A model generated the notes under the pieces. It ran no database searches. It was not told the origin of the DNA and saw nothing but the letters and a program-made list of their open reading frames with translations. A program made the translations under genes and the position numbers. From positions 1 to 45,185 of the forward strand of contig JAAEQP010001151.1 in NCBI GenBank assembly GCA_024231375.1: a stretch of 45,185 nucleotides of DNA, read 5' to 3'. How positions within the stretch are numbered: the first letter of the stretch is position 1; every line of letters starts with the position of its first letter. Below are positions 1 through 10,584 of the stretch, in pieces. Source of the stretch: a bacterium. Lineage in GTDB: Bacteria; Hydrogenedentota; Hydrogenedentia; Hydrogenedentiales; SLHB01.

Positions 1-1
1 G

Positions 2-1063
2 CCGGACTGGCGCGGCCTCCTGCAAAGCATCGAACGGCGCGGTATGCCGGACCGAGTGCATCATATCGAGCTCTTTCTGGATGAGGAGATTCAGGACGCC
101 ATCTGTGCCGAGTTCAACGTGCTCGACGGCCTGGATTCCGCGGATGCCCAGTTCCCATTGCGCAAACAGATCGCGCTGCAATCGTTTCTCGGATACGACT
201 TCGTGCGGATGGGCGTTGAAGGACTGGACTTTCCCCTCAACTACCTCAAGGCGGACGATACGGCCGAGTTGAGCAGAGACCAAGGCCGCAATTTCGTGGA
301 CGAAAACACCGGTCCCATTACCACGTGGGACGAATACGAAGCCTATCCCTGGCCGGACCCCGAAACGGTGTCCACGGCATCGTTGGAATGGTATAGCGAA
401 CACCTGCCTGAGAATATGTGCATTATGGGCAGCGGCGGCTTCGCTCACTTTGCTGAATTCCTGACGTGGCTCATGGGATACTCCACGTTCTGCATGGCCC
501 TGTACGAGCAGCGCGACCTGGTGGCCGCCATCGCACAGCGTCTGGTGGACATCTACCTGGTGGTCATGGATCGTATCCTCGCCTTTGACCGGGTTAAGAT
601 TCTCTGGGGCAGCGACGACATGGGCTACCGGGGCGGACCCTTGGCGAGTCCCGCCGACTTGCGCGAATTCGTGTTGCCCGGCCACAAACTGATGGCCGAG
701 AAGGCGCACGCCGCCGGACGGCCCTATCTGCTCCACAGTTGCGGCAACCTCGATCTGATCATGGACGACCTCATCGACGACGTCGGCATTGACGCCAAAC
801 ACTCGTTCGAGGACACCATCGAACTCGTGACCGACGCCAAAGCGAAGTACGGCGACCGGATTGCGCTTCTGGGCGGCATCGACCTCGACTTCCTGTGCCG
901 CGCGTCGGAAGAAGACGTGCGTGCGCGCGTCCGCCAGACCCTCGAAGTCTGCATGGTGGGCGGCGGATACTGCCTTGGCACCGGCAACAGCGTGGCCAAT
1001 TACGTGCCGGTGAACAACTATCTGGCTATGCTGGATGAAGGACGACGATTCGCGACAGGCTGA
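2..1063 (+). CDS. Uroporphyrinogen decarboxylase-superfamily protein (MtaA/MtbA-like fold), 5' end missing
   Basis: The frame is open to the left edge. The codons before the first ATG (position 44) encode DWRGLLQSIERRG followed by MPDRV, the usual N-terminal pattern of URO-D-superfamily proteins, so the true start lies outside the window. About 353 residues are visible. An HSCGN motif lies at about 734-748 and a second cysteine (GGGYCLGTGNS) at about 962-994. The H-x-C plus distal C pattern matches the zinc ligands of corrinoid methyltransferases of the MtaA/MtbA/CmuA type, rather than a haem-pathway HemE. In the family such proteins move methyl groups between a corrinoid protein and a thiol or folate; the substrate here cannot be read. 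It ends 25 bp before smsC and is probably co-transcribed with smsC and smsB. Many uncultured bacteria carry numerous URO-D paralogues of unknown role, so the assignment stops at superfamily level. Confidence 0.85.
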   Translation, partial: PDWRGLLQSIERRGMPDRVHHIELFLDEEIQDAICAEFNVLDGLDSADAQFPLRKQIALQSFLGYDFVRMGVEGLDFPLNYLKADDTAELSRDQGRNFVDENTGPITTWDEYEAYPWPDPETVSTASLEWYSEHLPENMCIMGSGGFAHFAEFLTWLMGYSTFCMALYEQRDLVAAIAQRLVDIYLVVMDRILAFDRVKILWGSDDMGYRGGPLASPADLREFVLPGHKLMAEKAHAAGRPYLLHSCGNLDLIMDDLIDDVGIDAKHSFEDTIELVTDAKAKYGDRIALLGGIDLDFLCRASEEDVRARVRQTLEVCMVGGGYCLGTGNSVANYVPVNNYLAMLDEGRRFATG

Positions 1064-1088
1064 GTCCTGGCGCATGGGAGACCGTAGT

Positions 1089-1826
1089 ATGGGCATACTG
1101 GAAGTGAAGAACCTGAGCCTGACGCTTGGCGGTAAGCAGGTGCTCGACAACCTTTCCATCGATTTCTGGGAAGGGCACGTACACGCGATATGCGGCCCGA
1201 ACGGCGCCGGTAAATCGACCCTCGCCAGCACCATCATGGGATTGGCGGACTACACGGACTTCGAGGGCGACATCCTGTTGGAGGGTGAGTCCCTGCGCGG
1301 GGTACCGGTCCACGAACGAGCCAAACGCGGCATCACACTGGCCTGGCAGGAACCCGCACGGTTCGAAGGGTTGCGCGTCGAGGCGTTTATCCGGGCGGGG
1401 GCCAAGGATAAGAGCCGGAAACGGGTCGCCGAGATGCTCGATTTGGTTGGGCTCGATCCGGACCGGTATCGGACCCGGTCGGTCGACAAGACGCTCAGCG
1501 GCGGTGAACGGAAACGAATCGAATTGGCTTCCATTCTCGCGATGGAGCCAAAGATTGTCTTGATGGACGAGCCCGATTCCGGTATCGACGTGGAAGCCTT
1601 GGAGCAGATCTTCGTGACCCTGAAGTCGCTCAAGACCCAGGGCACCACCATCATCATGATTACCCACAGCCCGGCCGTGCTGAAACAGGCCGAGCACGCG
1701 TTCCTGTTGTGCTGCGGAAAGCTCATCGACAAAGGGTCGGTCGAGAAGATCGACCGGTACTTCGAGAACCGGTGCATCACGTGCGACCACATCAACGAAC
1801 CCGAAGAAAGCGAAGCAGTCGTATGA
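1089..1826 (+). CDS. smsC: SmsC/SufC-type Fe-S assembly ATPase of a minimal SUF-like system
   Basis: A 245-residue ABC ATPase without membrane segments. Walker A GPNGAGKS is at residues 36-43, signature LSGGE at 136-140, and Walker B with the SufC-typical D-E-P-D-S-G-I-D at about 160-167. It differs from the canonical SufC encoded at 6596 and carries a C-terminal extension with C229-x-x-C232 (RCITCDH) plus a C208-C209 pair, absent from that paralogue. I chose ATG 1089 because GGGAG (1076-1080) lies 8 bp upstream; earlier in-frame ATGs at 1035 and 1074 lack a comparable site and the first would overlap the preceding gene. Its stop overlaps the start of smsB (ATGA, 1823-1826), indicating translational coupling. 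By family knowledge it powers Fe-S assembly on the SmsB scaffold. The SMS name rests on the isolated two-gene C-B arrangement and the short B subunit. Confidence 0.85.
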   Translation: MGILEVKNLSLTLGGKQVLDNLSIDFWEGHVHAICGPNGAGKSTLASTIMGLADYTDFEGDILLEGESLRGVPVHERAKRGITLAWQEPARFEGLRVEAFIRAGAKDKSRKRVAEMLDLVGLDPDRYRTRSVDKTLSGGERKRIELASILAMEPKIVLMDEPDSGIDVEALEQIFVTLKSLKTQGTTIIMITHSPAVLKQAEHAFLLCCGKLIDKGSVEKIDRYFENRCITCDHINEPEESEAVV

Positions 1827-2758
1827 GCAACGAAGACATCGTCCAGAAACTGCTGGATTCGATAGGTGTGAAACCCGGCCATGTCCTCGGAGAGGACACG
1901 GCGCGGTTGGAAGTGCATGGAAACAAGGTCGTCGGGTCGCACTTGGTGCCCGGACTGAATGTCGACGTCAATGAGTTGGATGACGGTATCGAAGCGGCCA
2001 TCAGCGTGGACGAAGGCGTCCACCTCGACAAGCCGGTCCACGTCTGCTTCGGGTTGCTGCCCGAGGACGGACTCCAGCGTATCCTCATGAATCTCGACAT
2101 CAAGGAGAACTCGGACGCCTCCATCCTGGCCCATTGCACGTTTCCGAACGCGGTACAGGTGAAGCACACTATGGATGCGCAGATCACCGTCGGCCCCGGC
2201 GCGAACTACAGCTACTTTGAGCGTCACGTGCATGGCAAGGGCGGCGGCGTGCAAGTAATCCCCAACGCGAAGGTGACCTTGCACGAAGGCGCACGGTTCA
2301 AGACGGAGTTCGAGTTGATTAAGGGCCGCGCCGGTACGATTGCTTTCGACTACGAGACCGTGTGCCACGCCCACAGCGTGTTGGAAATGATCGCCCGCAT
2401 CAGCGGCCGCGGTGAAGACCGCATCAACATCCGCGAATGCGCCATTCTGGAAGGCGAATACTCCCGTGCCGTGCTCAATTCATACATCGCGTTGCGCGAG
2501 GATGCCCGCGCAGAAATCTACAACGAGTTGACCGCCAACGGTCCCCATTCCCGCGGTCACGTGGACTGCAAAGAGATTGTCCAGGGCAACGGGCAGGCCC
2601 GGGCCGTGCCGGTCGTCGAGGTGAACGATCCAACCGCGCACGTCACCCACGAGGCCGCCATCGGTAGCGTCGACTCGAAGCAACTCGAAACCCTCCTTTC
2701 GCGCGGACTCCCCGAGGACGCCGCCGTCGACTTGATCATCGAAGGCCTGCTGAGCTAA
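1823..2758 (+). CDS. smsB: SmsB/SufB-D-type Fe-S scaffold of a minimal SUF-like system
   Basis: A 311-residue protein of the SufB/SufD beta-helix family, much shorter than canonical SufB (497 residues here, from 5077) because it lacks the long N-terminal region. The C-terminal core keeps residues important in SufB: C249 (HVDCKEIVQG), which aligns with E. coli SufB Cys405, and H276-E277 (VTHEAAIGSVDS), which aligns with His433-Glu434. Presence of both supports a true scaffold rather than a SufD-like partner. In SMS systems one B protein serves in place of the SufB-SufD heterodimer; a B2C2 complex with the upstream ATPase is expected by analogy. The start is fixed by the 4-bp ATGA overlap with smsC. 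No cysteine desulfurase or SufU/SufE is adjacent in this unit, so the sulfur source is either sulfide or the sufSU pair 7 kb downstream. Confidence 0.85.
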   Translation: MSNEDIVQKLLDSIGVKPGHVLGEDTARLEVHGNKVVGSHLVPGLNVDVNELDDGIEAAISVDEGVHLDKPVHVCFGLLPEDGLQRILMNLDIKENSDASILAHCTFPNAVQVKHTMDAQITVGPGANYSYFERHVHGKGGGVQVIPNAKVTLHEGARFKTEFELIKGRAGTIAFDYETVCHAHSVLEMIARISGRGEDRINIRECAILEGEYSRAVLNSYIALREDARAEIYNELTANGPHSRGHVDCKEIVQGNGQARAVPVVEVNDPTAHVTHEAAIGSVDSKQLETLLSRGLPEDAAVDLIIEGLLS

Positions 2759-2779
2759 CGGAAAGACTCACCCATCCCA

Positions 2780-2809
2780 CGCCCCGGTCCGGAAAGCCCG
2801 GCCGGGGCG
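2780..2809 (+). terminator. GC-rich hairpin after smsB, possible terminator
   Basis: CGCCCCGG (2780-2787) and CCGGGGCG (2802-2809) are perfect inverted repeats around a 14-nt loop, starting 21 bp after the smsB stop. Only TT follows the stem, so it is not a canonical intrinsic terminator; it may be Rho-assisted or a 3' stabilising hairpin. Confidence 0.4.
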
Positions 2810-2833
2810 TTCGCATGTCCGTGAAGGAACCTG

Positions 2834-2863
2834 TTGACGAACCATTGTCCGATGTGGTAGTAA
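2834..2863 (+). promoter_or_regulatory. Candidate sigma70-type promoter of the Rrf2-mtaB unit
   Basis: TTGACG (2834-2839), an 18-bp spacer, and TAGTAA (2858-2863). The -10 runs into the palindrome at 2862-2887, so a bound repressor would block polymerase. The predicted transcript start is near 2870, giving a leader of about 50 nt. Confidence 0.55.
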
Positions 2864-2887
2864 TTGTGGACCAAAATGTCCACAATT
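2862..2887. promoter_or_regulatory. Perfect palindromic operator upstream of the Rrf2 gene
   Basis: AATTGTGGAC (2862-2871) and GTCCACAATT (2878-2887) are exact reverse complements separated by the 6-nt spacer CAAAAT. Dyads of about 26 bp with A/T-rich centres are the usual form of Rrf2-family operators, and this one lies 32 bp before the regulator's start and overlaps the -10 and predicted start site. Autoregulation is the simplest reading. I did not find a second full copy before sufB. Confidence 0.75.
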
Positions 2888-2919
2888 GGCGCGGCAGGAG
2901 CTGAGCGCAGGGGAGCGGG

Positions 2920-3429
2920 ATGCAGATCTTTTCGAAGAGGGCCGAGTATGCGATCCGGGCGCTGCTCCGGGCGCTTCTGGATGGCCCCGACCGGCGATTC
3001 GCGGCGAAAGACATCTGCGCTGAGGCGGACATCCCGGAGGCCTTTGCCCGCAAGGGGTTCCAACAATTGGTGCGGTCCGGCATCCTGGAGGCCTCGCCCG
3101 GCCGGGGCGGGGGCTACCTGCTCGCGCATCCGCCCTCCGAAGTCAGCCTGTTGCAGATCGCTTCGGCCATGGACGGTGAAGAACAATTCCACACCTGCCC
3201 CATTGGCATGCTCTGCACGCAATCGCTCGAATCGCCCGACTTCGCGAATCCCTGCTGCGACGAGAACTGCGACCGCTGCAACGAGCGGTGCGGGTTCGAC
3301 GGCATGTGTCCCTTGCACGATGTGTGGCACTCGTTGCGGAGCGTCGTGCTGCCGAAACTCGCTCAAACAACACTGGCGGACATCGTCAGCATGCGGACGA
3401 CGGAAGAAGAATCGAAGGAAGAGAGTTAA
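2920..3429 (+). CDS. Rrf2-family transcription regulator, unusually cysteine-rich
   Basis: A 169-residue protein. The N-terminal winged helix has typical Rrf2 features: KRAEYAIRALL near residues 6-16, IPEAFARKGFQQLVRSGIL near 39-56, and the wing SPGRGGGYLLA at about 59-69. The sensory segment holds eight cysteines between residues 93 and 130 (93, 99, 112, 113, 117, 120, 124, 130), with C124-x5-C130-x2-H133 followed by DVW, resembling the Fe-S-binding C-x5-C...H pattern of IscR-type members. Known Rrf2 Fe-S sensors normally use three cysteines. GGGAG at 2911-2915 (GGGGAGCGG just before ATG 2920) gives a close ribosome site. It sits between an SMS pair and a SUF operon, behind a perfect palindrome, so regulation of Fe-S supply is the likely role. 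The mtaB start follows 41 bp after its stop, indicating co-transcription. Confidence 0.9.
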   Translation: MQIFSKRAEYAIRALLRALLDGPDRRFAAKDICAEADIPEAFARKGFQQLVRSGILEASPGRGGGYLLAHPPSEVSLLQIASAMDGEEQFHTCPIGMLCTQSLESPDFANPCCDENCDRCNERCGFDGMCPLHDVWHSLRSVVLPKLAQTTLADIVSMRTTEEESKEES

Positions 3430-3470
3430 CCCAACAAGGGCCAGCGCAGTACCGGCCCGGGAGAATGCGG

Positions 3471-4838
3471 ATGCTGCGCTTTGAGTCCCTGACGATTCCC
3501 ACGCCGGACGCACTGGTGTTCGGTGCCGCCTCCAACCCCGTCGCCGTCACCCCTGAGATCACGGTTGGCGCCGGCGAGGTCATTCCCGAGGTCAACTACG
3601 CCCTGCCTCACGGTACGGAGGTCAGCGAAGATACCCTCGAGTCCATCGTGACCCTGTACCGGCGGATGGCGGACGGCGTCATGAAGCGCGCAGCCGAGTT
3701 GGGTGTGGCCAAACTGGTTATCGAGATCGAACTCGTATTCGAACTGACCACGCAACCGGAATGGGGCGAACGTGTCATCCGTGCTACGCGGGAATCCATC
3801 GAGTCGTACCGCGACAAAGGGGTGCATGCAGCCTTGCGCACCACAGTCGCCGACATTCGCGACCGGACCCGCCCACCCCGCAACCGCACCGGTCACGAAT
3901 TGGATCTGGTTCTGGAGTCCTTCGAACGGTGCGCGCCCCTCTCGGACATCCTTAGCATCGAAAGCACCGGCGGCAAAGAACTGTCCGACAAGGCCTTGCT
4001 CATGTGCGACGCGGGAGGGGTGGCGTTTGCCTTGGGCGCGTTGGCTTCGCGCGACATGGAGTTCCTGTGGACCCGCGTCGTCGAGATCTCCAAACGGCAC
4101 GGCAAGATAGCGGGTGGCGATGCCGCCTGCGGGTTCGCCAATACGGCCATGCAGCTCGCTCGTCAGAAGATGGTGCCTGCCGTGTTCGCCGCGGTAGTCC
4201 GGGCCATGGGCGCAGCGCGGTCGCTGGTCGCTGTCGAATGCGGGGCCACGGGTCCCGACAAGGATTGCGCCTACGAAGGACCGGTGCTGAAGGCGATTGC
4301 GGGCATTCCCATCGCCATGGAAGGCAAGTCGGCCGCGTGCGCCCATTCGAGCCACATCGGCAACGTAGCCATGGCCTGCTGCGATCTGTGGAGCAACGAA
4401 TCGGTCCCCTATGCCCAGTTGTTTGGAGGATTTACGCCCGAGGTAAGCCTGGAAGAGCTGTGGTACGACTGCAAGCTGATGAACGAGGCCACGCGCCGGG
4501 GCGAGGCGGCTGGGTTGCGCGACATGCTCGCCGCTTCCGATGCTGCCGCCAGCGTGGAGGCCTTGGTCCTGACCCCGGCGTCGTCCATCCGGATTGCGGA
4601 GGCCATTGTGTCAGGCGACGGCTATGCCGACCGCACCAGACGCGCTGGCCTGGAAGCCGCATCCATCACCCGTGAGGCGTTGGACGCCGGCACCTTGGAC
4701 GTGCCCCCCATGGAACTCCCCTACCTGGATGCGGTCCAAGGCGGTCTGGAAGGATTGCCGGATTCACCCGACGGACTGGTCGGCCACTTTGCGGGTCTCT
4801 ATCCCGAGACCTTCCTTCCTGAGGAATATGGTCTCTAG
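3471..4838 (+). CDS. mtaB: Methanol:corrinoid methyltransferase MtaB homologue (zinc enzyme)
   Basis: A 455-residue protein with strong family-wide resemblance to archaeal MtaB, the TIM-barrel subunit that transfers the methanol methyl group to Co(I) of the corrinoid protein MtaC. The zinc ligands known from Methanosarcina barkeri MtaB (Glu164, Cys220, Cys269) are present: E164 in SIESTGGKE, C220 in GDAACGFANTAM and C266 in GPDKDCAYEG. The signature stretch from RSLVAVECGATGPDKD (residue 250 on) through MEGKSAACAHSSHIGN to CCDLWSNESV is intact. Start ATG 3471 is preceded by GGGAG at 3459-3463; ATG 3465 lies inside that spacing. It is in an apparent operon with the Rrf2 regulator. No MtaC corrinoid protein or reductive activator is in the window, so either these lie elsewhere or the substrate differs. 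The URO-D protein at the left edge could play the MtaA-like role; that is inference. Confidence 0.88.
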   Translation: MLRFESLTIPTPDALVFGAASNPVAVTPEITVGAGEVIPEVNYALPHGTEVSEDTLESIVTLYRRMADGVMKRAAELGVAKLVIEIELVFELTTQPEWGERVIRATRESIESYRDKGVHAALRTTVADIRDRTRPPRNRTGHELDLVLESFERCAPLSDILSIESTGGKELSDKALLMCDAGGVAFALGALASRDMEFLWTRVVEISKRHGKIAGGDAACGFANTAMQLARQKMVPAVFAAVVRAMGAARSLVAVECGATGPDKDCAYEGPVLKAIAGIPIAMEGKSAACAHSSHIGNVAMACCDLWSNESVPYAQLFGGFTPEVSLEELWYDCKLMNEATRRGEAAGLRDMLAASDAAASVEALVLTPASSIRIAEAIVSGDGYADRTRRAGLEAASITREALDAGTLDVPPMELPYLDAVQGGLEGLPDSPDGLVGHFAGLYPETFLPEEYGL

Positions 4839-5076
4839 CCTGAGGGTTTCTGTTCGGAAGCCCAGATGGCGGTGTCCAACGTGGCCGCGGGGGCTCAACG
4901 GGAATATCAGTTTATGGGGCGTTGTTCCTTGGGGCACAACACGTTATAAATGTTAAGGCACCTTACCAGCCGCGGGCTAGTGGGCGCTCCTCTGCGAGCT
5001 TGGGTCTTCAGGTCCCAGGTTCCGGGGAGCAGCACAGTTCGCGCGCGGCGTCACCAGATAGACGGGGTTCAGACGT
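4839..5076. other. Intergenic region holding the suf operon promoter and leader
   Basis: This 238-bp stretch between mtaB and sufB holds the promoter at 4922-4950 and a GC-rich leader of about 120 nt. I see no terminator with a T-run behind mtaB, no RNA gene, and no clear copy of the Rrf2 palindrome. Confidence 0.6.
4922..4950 (+). promoter_or_regulatory. Candidate promoter of sufBCDSU
   Basis: TTGTTC (4922-4927), a 17-bp spacer, and TATAAA (4945-4950). This is the best promoter match upstream of the suf operon; it predicts a start near 4957 and a leader of about 120 nt. Confidence 0.6.
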
Positions 5077-6570
<1,494 letters not shown>

Positions 6571-6595
6571 CGCAGCCGCAGGGAGTAGACGTACG

Positions 6596-7357
6596 ATGTT
6601 AGAGATTCGAGATTTGCACGCCAGCGTCGAAGGCAATGACATCCTGAAAGGGGTGTCGCTGACGGTCAACGCAGGCGAAGTGCATGCCATCATGGGGCCC
6701 AACGGGTCCGGTAAGAGCACGTTGGCCCAGGTGTTGTCGGGCAACGAAGCCTACGAAGTCACCGGCGGCGAGGTGCGATTCCTCGGGAAGGACCTGCTGG
6801 AGATTCCCGCCGAAGAACGCGCCCGGTTGGGGGTGTTCATGGCGTTTCAGTACCCCGTGGAAATCCCTGGGATATCGAACGCCTATTTCCTTCAGGCCGC
6901 GCTCAACGAAGTGAGAAAGAGCCACGGCCTCGAAGAACTCGACGCCCTGGATTTCCAGGATCTGTTGCAGGAAAAGATGGAAGAGGTCTCCATCAACCCC
7001 AACTTCGCGGAACGTCCCGTGAACGACGGTTTCTCCGGCGGTGAGAAGAAACGCAACGAGATTCTGCAAATGGCGGTGTTGGAGCCTAAGCTGGCGATCC
7101 TGGACGAGACCGACTCGGGACTCGACATCGACGCCTTGCGGATTGTGTCGGAAGGTGTGAACAAACTCCGCGGCCCCAAGCGGAGCATGATCGTTGTGAC
7201 CCACTACCAGCGACTCCTCGACTACATCGTGCCCGACTTCGTGCATGTACTGTGCGACGGGCTCATTGTGAAGTCCGGCGGCAAGGAACTTGCCCTGGAA
7301 CTCGAGGAGAAGGGGTATGACTGGATTCGGGAAGGCATGGCAACCGCGTCGGCCTAG
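6596..7357 (+). CDS. sufC: Fe-S cluster assembly ATPase SufC
   Basis: A 253-residue ABC ATPase. Walker A GPNGSGKS is at residues 34-41, and the SufC-typical segment FSGGEKKRNEILQMAVLEP precedes the Walker B LAILDETDSGLDID. The protein lacks membrane segments and works as the energy-supplying subunit of SufBCD. ATG 6596 is chosen because GGGAG (6581-6585) lies 10 bp upstream and the protein then opens with MLEIRDLHAS as usual for SufC; an earlier in-frame codon would overlap sufB. Unlike the SmsC paralogue it has no cysteine-bearing C-terminal tail. Confidence 0.97.
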   Translation: MLEIRDLHASVEGNDILKGVSLTVNAGEVHAIMGPNGSGKSTLAQVLSGNEAYEVTGGEVRFLGKDLLEIPAEERARLGVFMAFQYPVEIPGISNAYFLQAALNEVRKSHGLEELDALDFQDLLQEKMEEVSINPNFAERPVNDGFSGGEKKRNEILQMAVLEPKLAILDETDSGLDIDALRIVSEGVNKLRGPKRSMIVVTHYQRLLDYIVPDFVHVLCDGLIVKSGGKELALELEEKGYDWIREGMATASA

Positions 7358-7398
7358 GCTTGCGCTTGAGGCTATGCGACAGGAATTGGACGTCAACC

Positions 7399-8741
7399 AT
7401 GACTGATGTAATACAAGCTTCAGAAAAGTCCCATTATCTCGCGGACCTCCAGTTGTCCGGCGAAACCCAGGCTTCCGACTGGCTCCATGGCATTCGCCAA
7501 TCCGCCACGGAGAATTTCCACACATTGGAGTTCCCGCACCGCCGCATGGACGGCTGGCGGCTGACGAACGTATCGCCTCTCGTGCGTACCGCGTTCCGCT
7601 CACGTCTCCAACCCGAATTGCACGCGGTAGACCCGGAAGCCTTGGCTGGCACGCTCTTCGGACTCGAGGACTGGACGGAGTTGGTGTTCGTGGACGGGTT
7701 CTACTCGCCCGAACTCTCGAGAACCAGCGCCAACAGCGGGGTTCACGCGGGCAGTCTGGCCGAGGCCGTGAGCAGCGACAATCCCGTTGCGCGCGAGCAC
7801 CTGGACAAGTACATCCACGGCAACGGGAACGTGTTCAGCGCACTCAACACGGCGTTTCTTCTCGACGGCGCCTTCGTCCACGTGCCCCGTAGCAAGATGG
7901 CCTCCGGGCCAATTCACTTGGTGCTCGTAACCACGAAGCCTGACGAACCAACGGCCGTGTACCCCCGCAACTTGATCGTTGTGGACGAGCAGGCCGAGGC
8001 CACGGTGGTTGAGAGCTACGTCGGTCTGGACGGCACGGAGGACGGCGATGCGGTTCGGTTCACGGATTCCGTCACAGAGATCGTTGTCGGTGCGGGCGCG
8101 CGCCTGACGCGGGTCAAGCTGGTTCACGAAGCCGACACTGGCTACCACATCGCCACGACCAAGGTACACCAGGAACGCGACAGTTCCTTGCAGTCCTTCG
8201 CCATGACCCTGAGCGGGGCAATCGTGCGCAACGGCCTCTCGGTGCATTTGGGTGGCGAGGGAGCACAGTGCGCGTTGAAGGGCCTCTATCTCACGCAAGG
8301 ATCGCACCTGGTGGATAACGCGTTGGTGGTTGACCACGCTGTACCCCACTGCTCAAGTTGGCTGGGATACAAAGGCATCCTCGACGATCAGAGCCATGGC
8401 GTGTTCAGCGGCAACGTAATGGTCCGGCGCGACGCCCAGAAGACCGATTCGAACCAGCTGAACAACAACCTGCTCTTGTCGGACAAGGCGACCGTTGACA
8501 CCAAGCCGTTGCTGGAGATCTTTGCGGACGACGTGAAGTGTACCCACGGTGCGACGGTGGGACAGCCGCCGGAAGAGGTGGTGTTCTATTTCCGGACGCG
8601 AGGCATCGACGAAAGCACGGCCCTGGCCATGCTGACCTACGGCTTCGCGGACGAGGTGGTGGAGGAGATTGGGTTGGCGCCGGTATGTGATAGGCTGCGC
8701 AAATTCGTGTTTGAGCGGTACAGTCCGAAAAGAGGGGTGTC

Positions 8742-8745
<4 letters not shown>
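7399..8745 (+). CDS. sufD: Fe-S cluster assembly protein SufD
   Basis: A 448-residue SufD, partner of SufB in the SufBC2D complex. The C-terminal beta-helix carries HCSSWLGYKGILDD, QKTDSNQLNNNLLLS and DTKPLLEIFADDVKCTHGATVGQ. H383 in CTHGATVG corresponds to E. coli SufD His360, which together with SufB Cys405 forms the cluster assembly site. The catalytic C-E pattern of SufB is absent, as expected. ATG 7399 (MTDVIQ) fits the family better than the alternative in-frame codon at 7360, which abuts sufC. The stop overlaps sufS by ATGA (8742-8745). Confidence 0.95.
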
Positions 8746-10009
<1,264 letters not shown>

Positions 10010-10010
<1 letters not shown>

Positions 10011-10462
10011 TGAGCAGTAACCGTGCGCTTTACGAGCAAGTGATTCTCGAGCACAACAAGAGTCCCCGAAACTACGGTAAGATGGACCACGCCGATGTGG
10101 CCACCGAGGGCTATAACCCGTTGTGCGGCGACCACTTCACCATCTACATCAAACTTGAAGATGATGTCATCGAGGACGTGCGCTTCGACGGCGCGGGCTG
10201 TGCCATCGCGAAATCTTCCGCGTCCATCATGACGACCCTGCTGAAGGGCAAGACGCGGGCCGAGGCCGAGGAACTATTCAAGCAGTTTCATCGGATGGTC
10301 ACATCCGACCCGGAGACGCCCGTGGACGAGACCACGGTCACGAAGCTGAAGGTGTTCTCGGGCGTGCGGGAGTTTCCGGTGCGCATCAAGTGCGCGACAC
10401 TGGCTTGGCACACCATGCTGGCCGGGCTCGACGGCAAGGCCGAAACCGTCAGTACCGAGTAG
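10010..10462 (+). CDS. sufU: SufU-type zinc sulfur-transfer protein
   Basis: A 150-residue IscU-like protein. Metal ligands are C39 and D41 (NPLCGD), C64 (GAGCAIAKSSAS) and C128 (IKCATLAWHT). The insertion of about 20 residues between the second and third cysteine, beginning KGKTRAEAEELF, marks SufU rather than IscU. SufU accepts sulfur from SufS through a zinc-ligand swap and passes it to SufBCD. TAATG overlap with sufS fixes the start. It is the last gene of the suf operon; no SufE, SufT or SufA follows. Confidence 0.95.
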
Positions 10463-10501
10463 CGCGCGCTTCTCCTCGGGAGCCGCCACCGGCGCAAAAA
10501 A

Positions 10502-10531
10502 TTGATACTCCTGCCCAAACGTTGCTAAAAT
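10502..10531 (+). promoter_or_regulatory. Candidate promoter of nadA (extended -10)
   Basis: TTGATA (10502-10507), an 18-bp spacer, and TAAAAT (10526-10531) preceded by TGC (10523-10525), an extended -10. Predicted start near 10538, 47 bp before nadA, so nadA can be transcribed apart from suf. Confidence 0.65.
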
Positions 10532-10584
10532 AGGGGTTTTATCGAGAGGAGTGTGTCGGGCGGAAAAGCACAAGAGGAAGAGCC

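Noticed and set aside
4860..4965. A TGTCCA half-site and a weak AACA/TGTT inverted repeat near the suf promoter as Rrf2 sites
   Set aside because: Arms are only 4-6 bp and do not match the 10-bp arms of the palindrome at 2862-2887.
10463..10501. Possible terminator between sufU and nadA
   Set aside because: The GC-rich segment is followed by A, not T, on the plus strand and forms no long stem.
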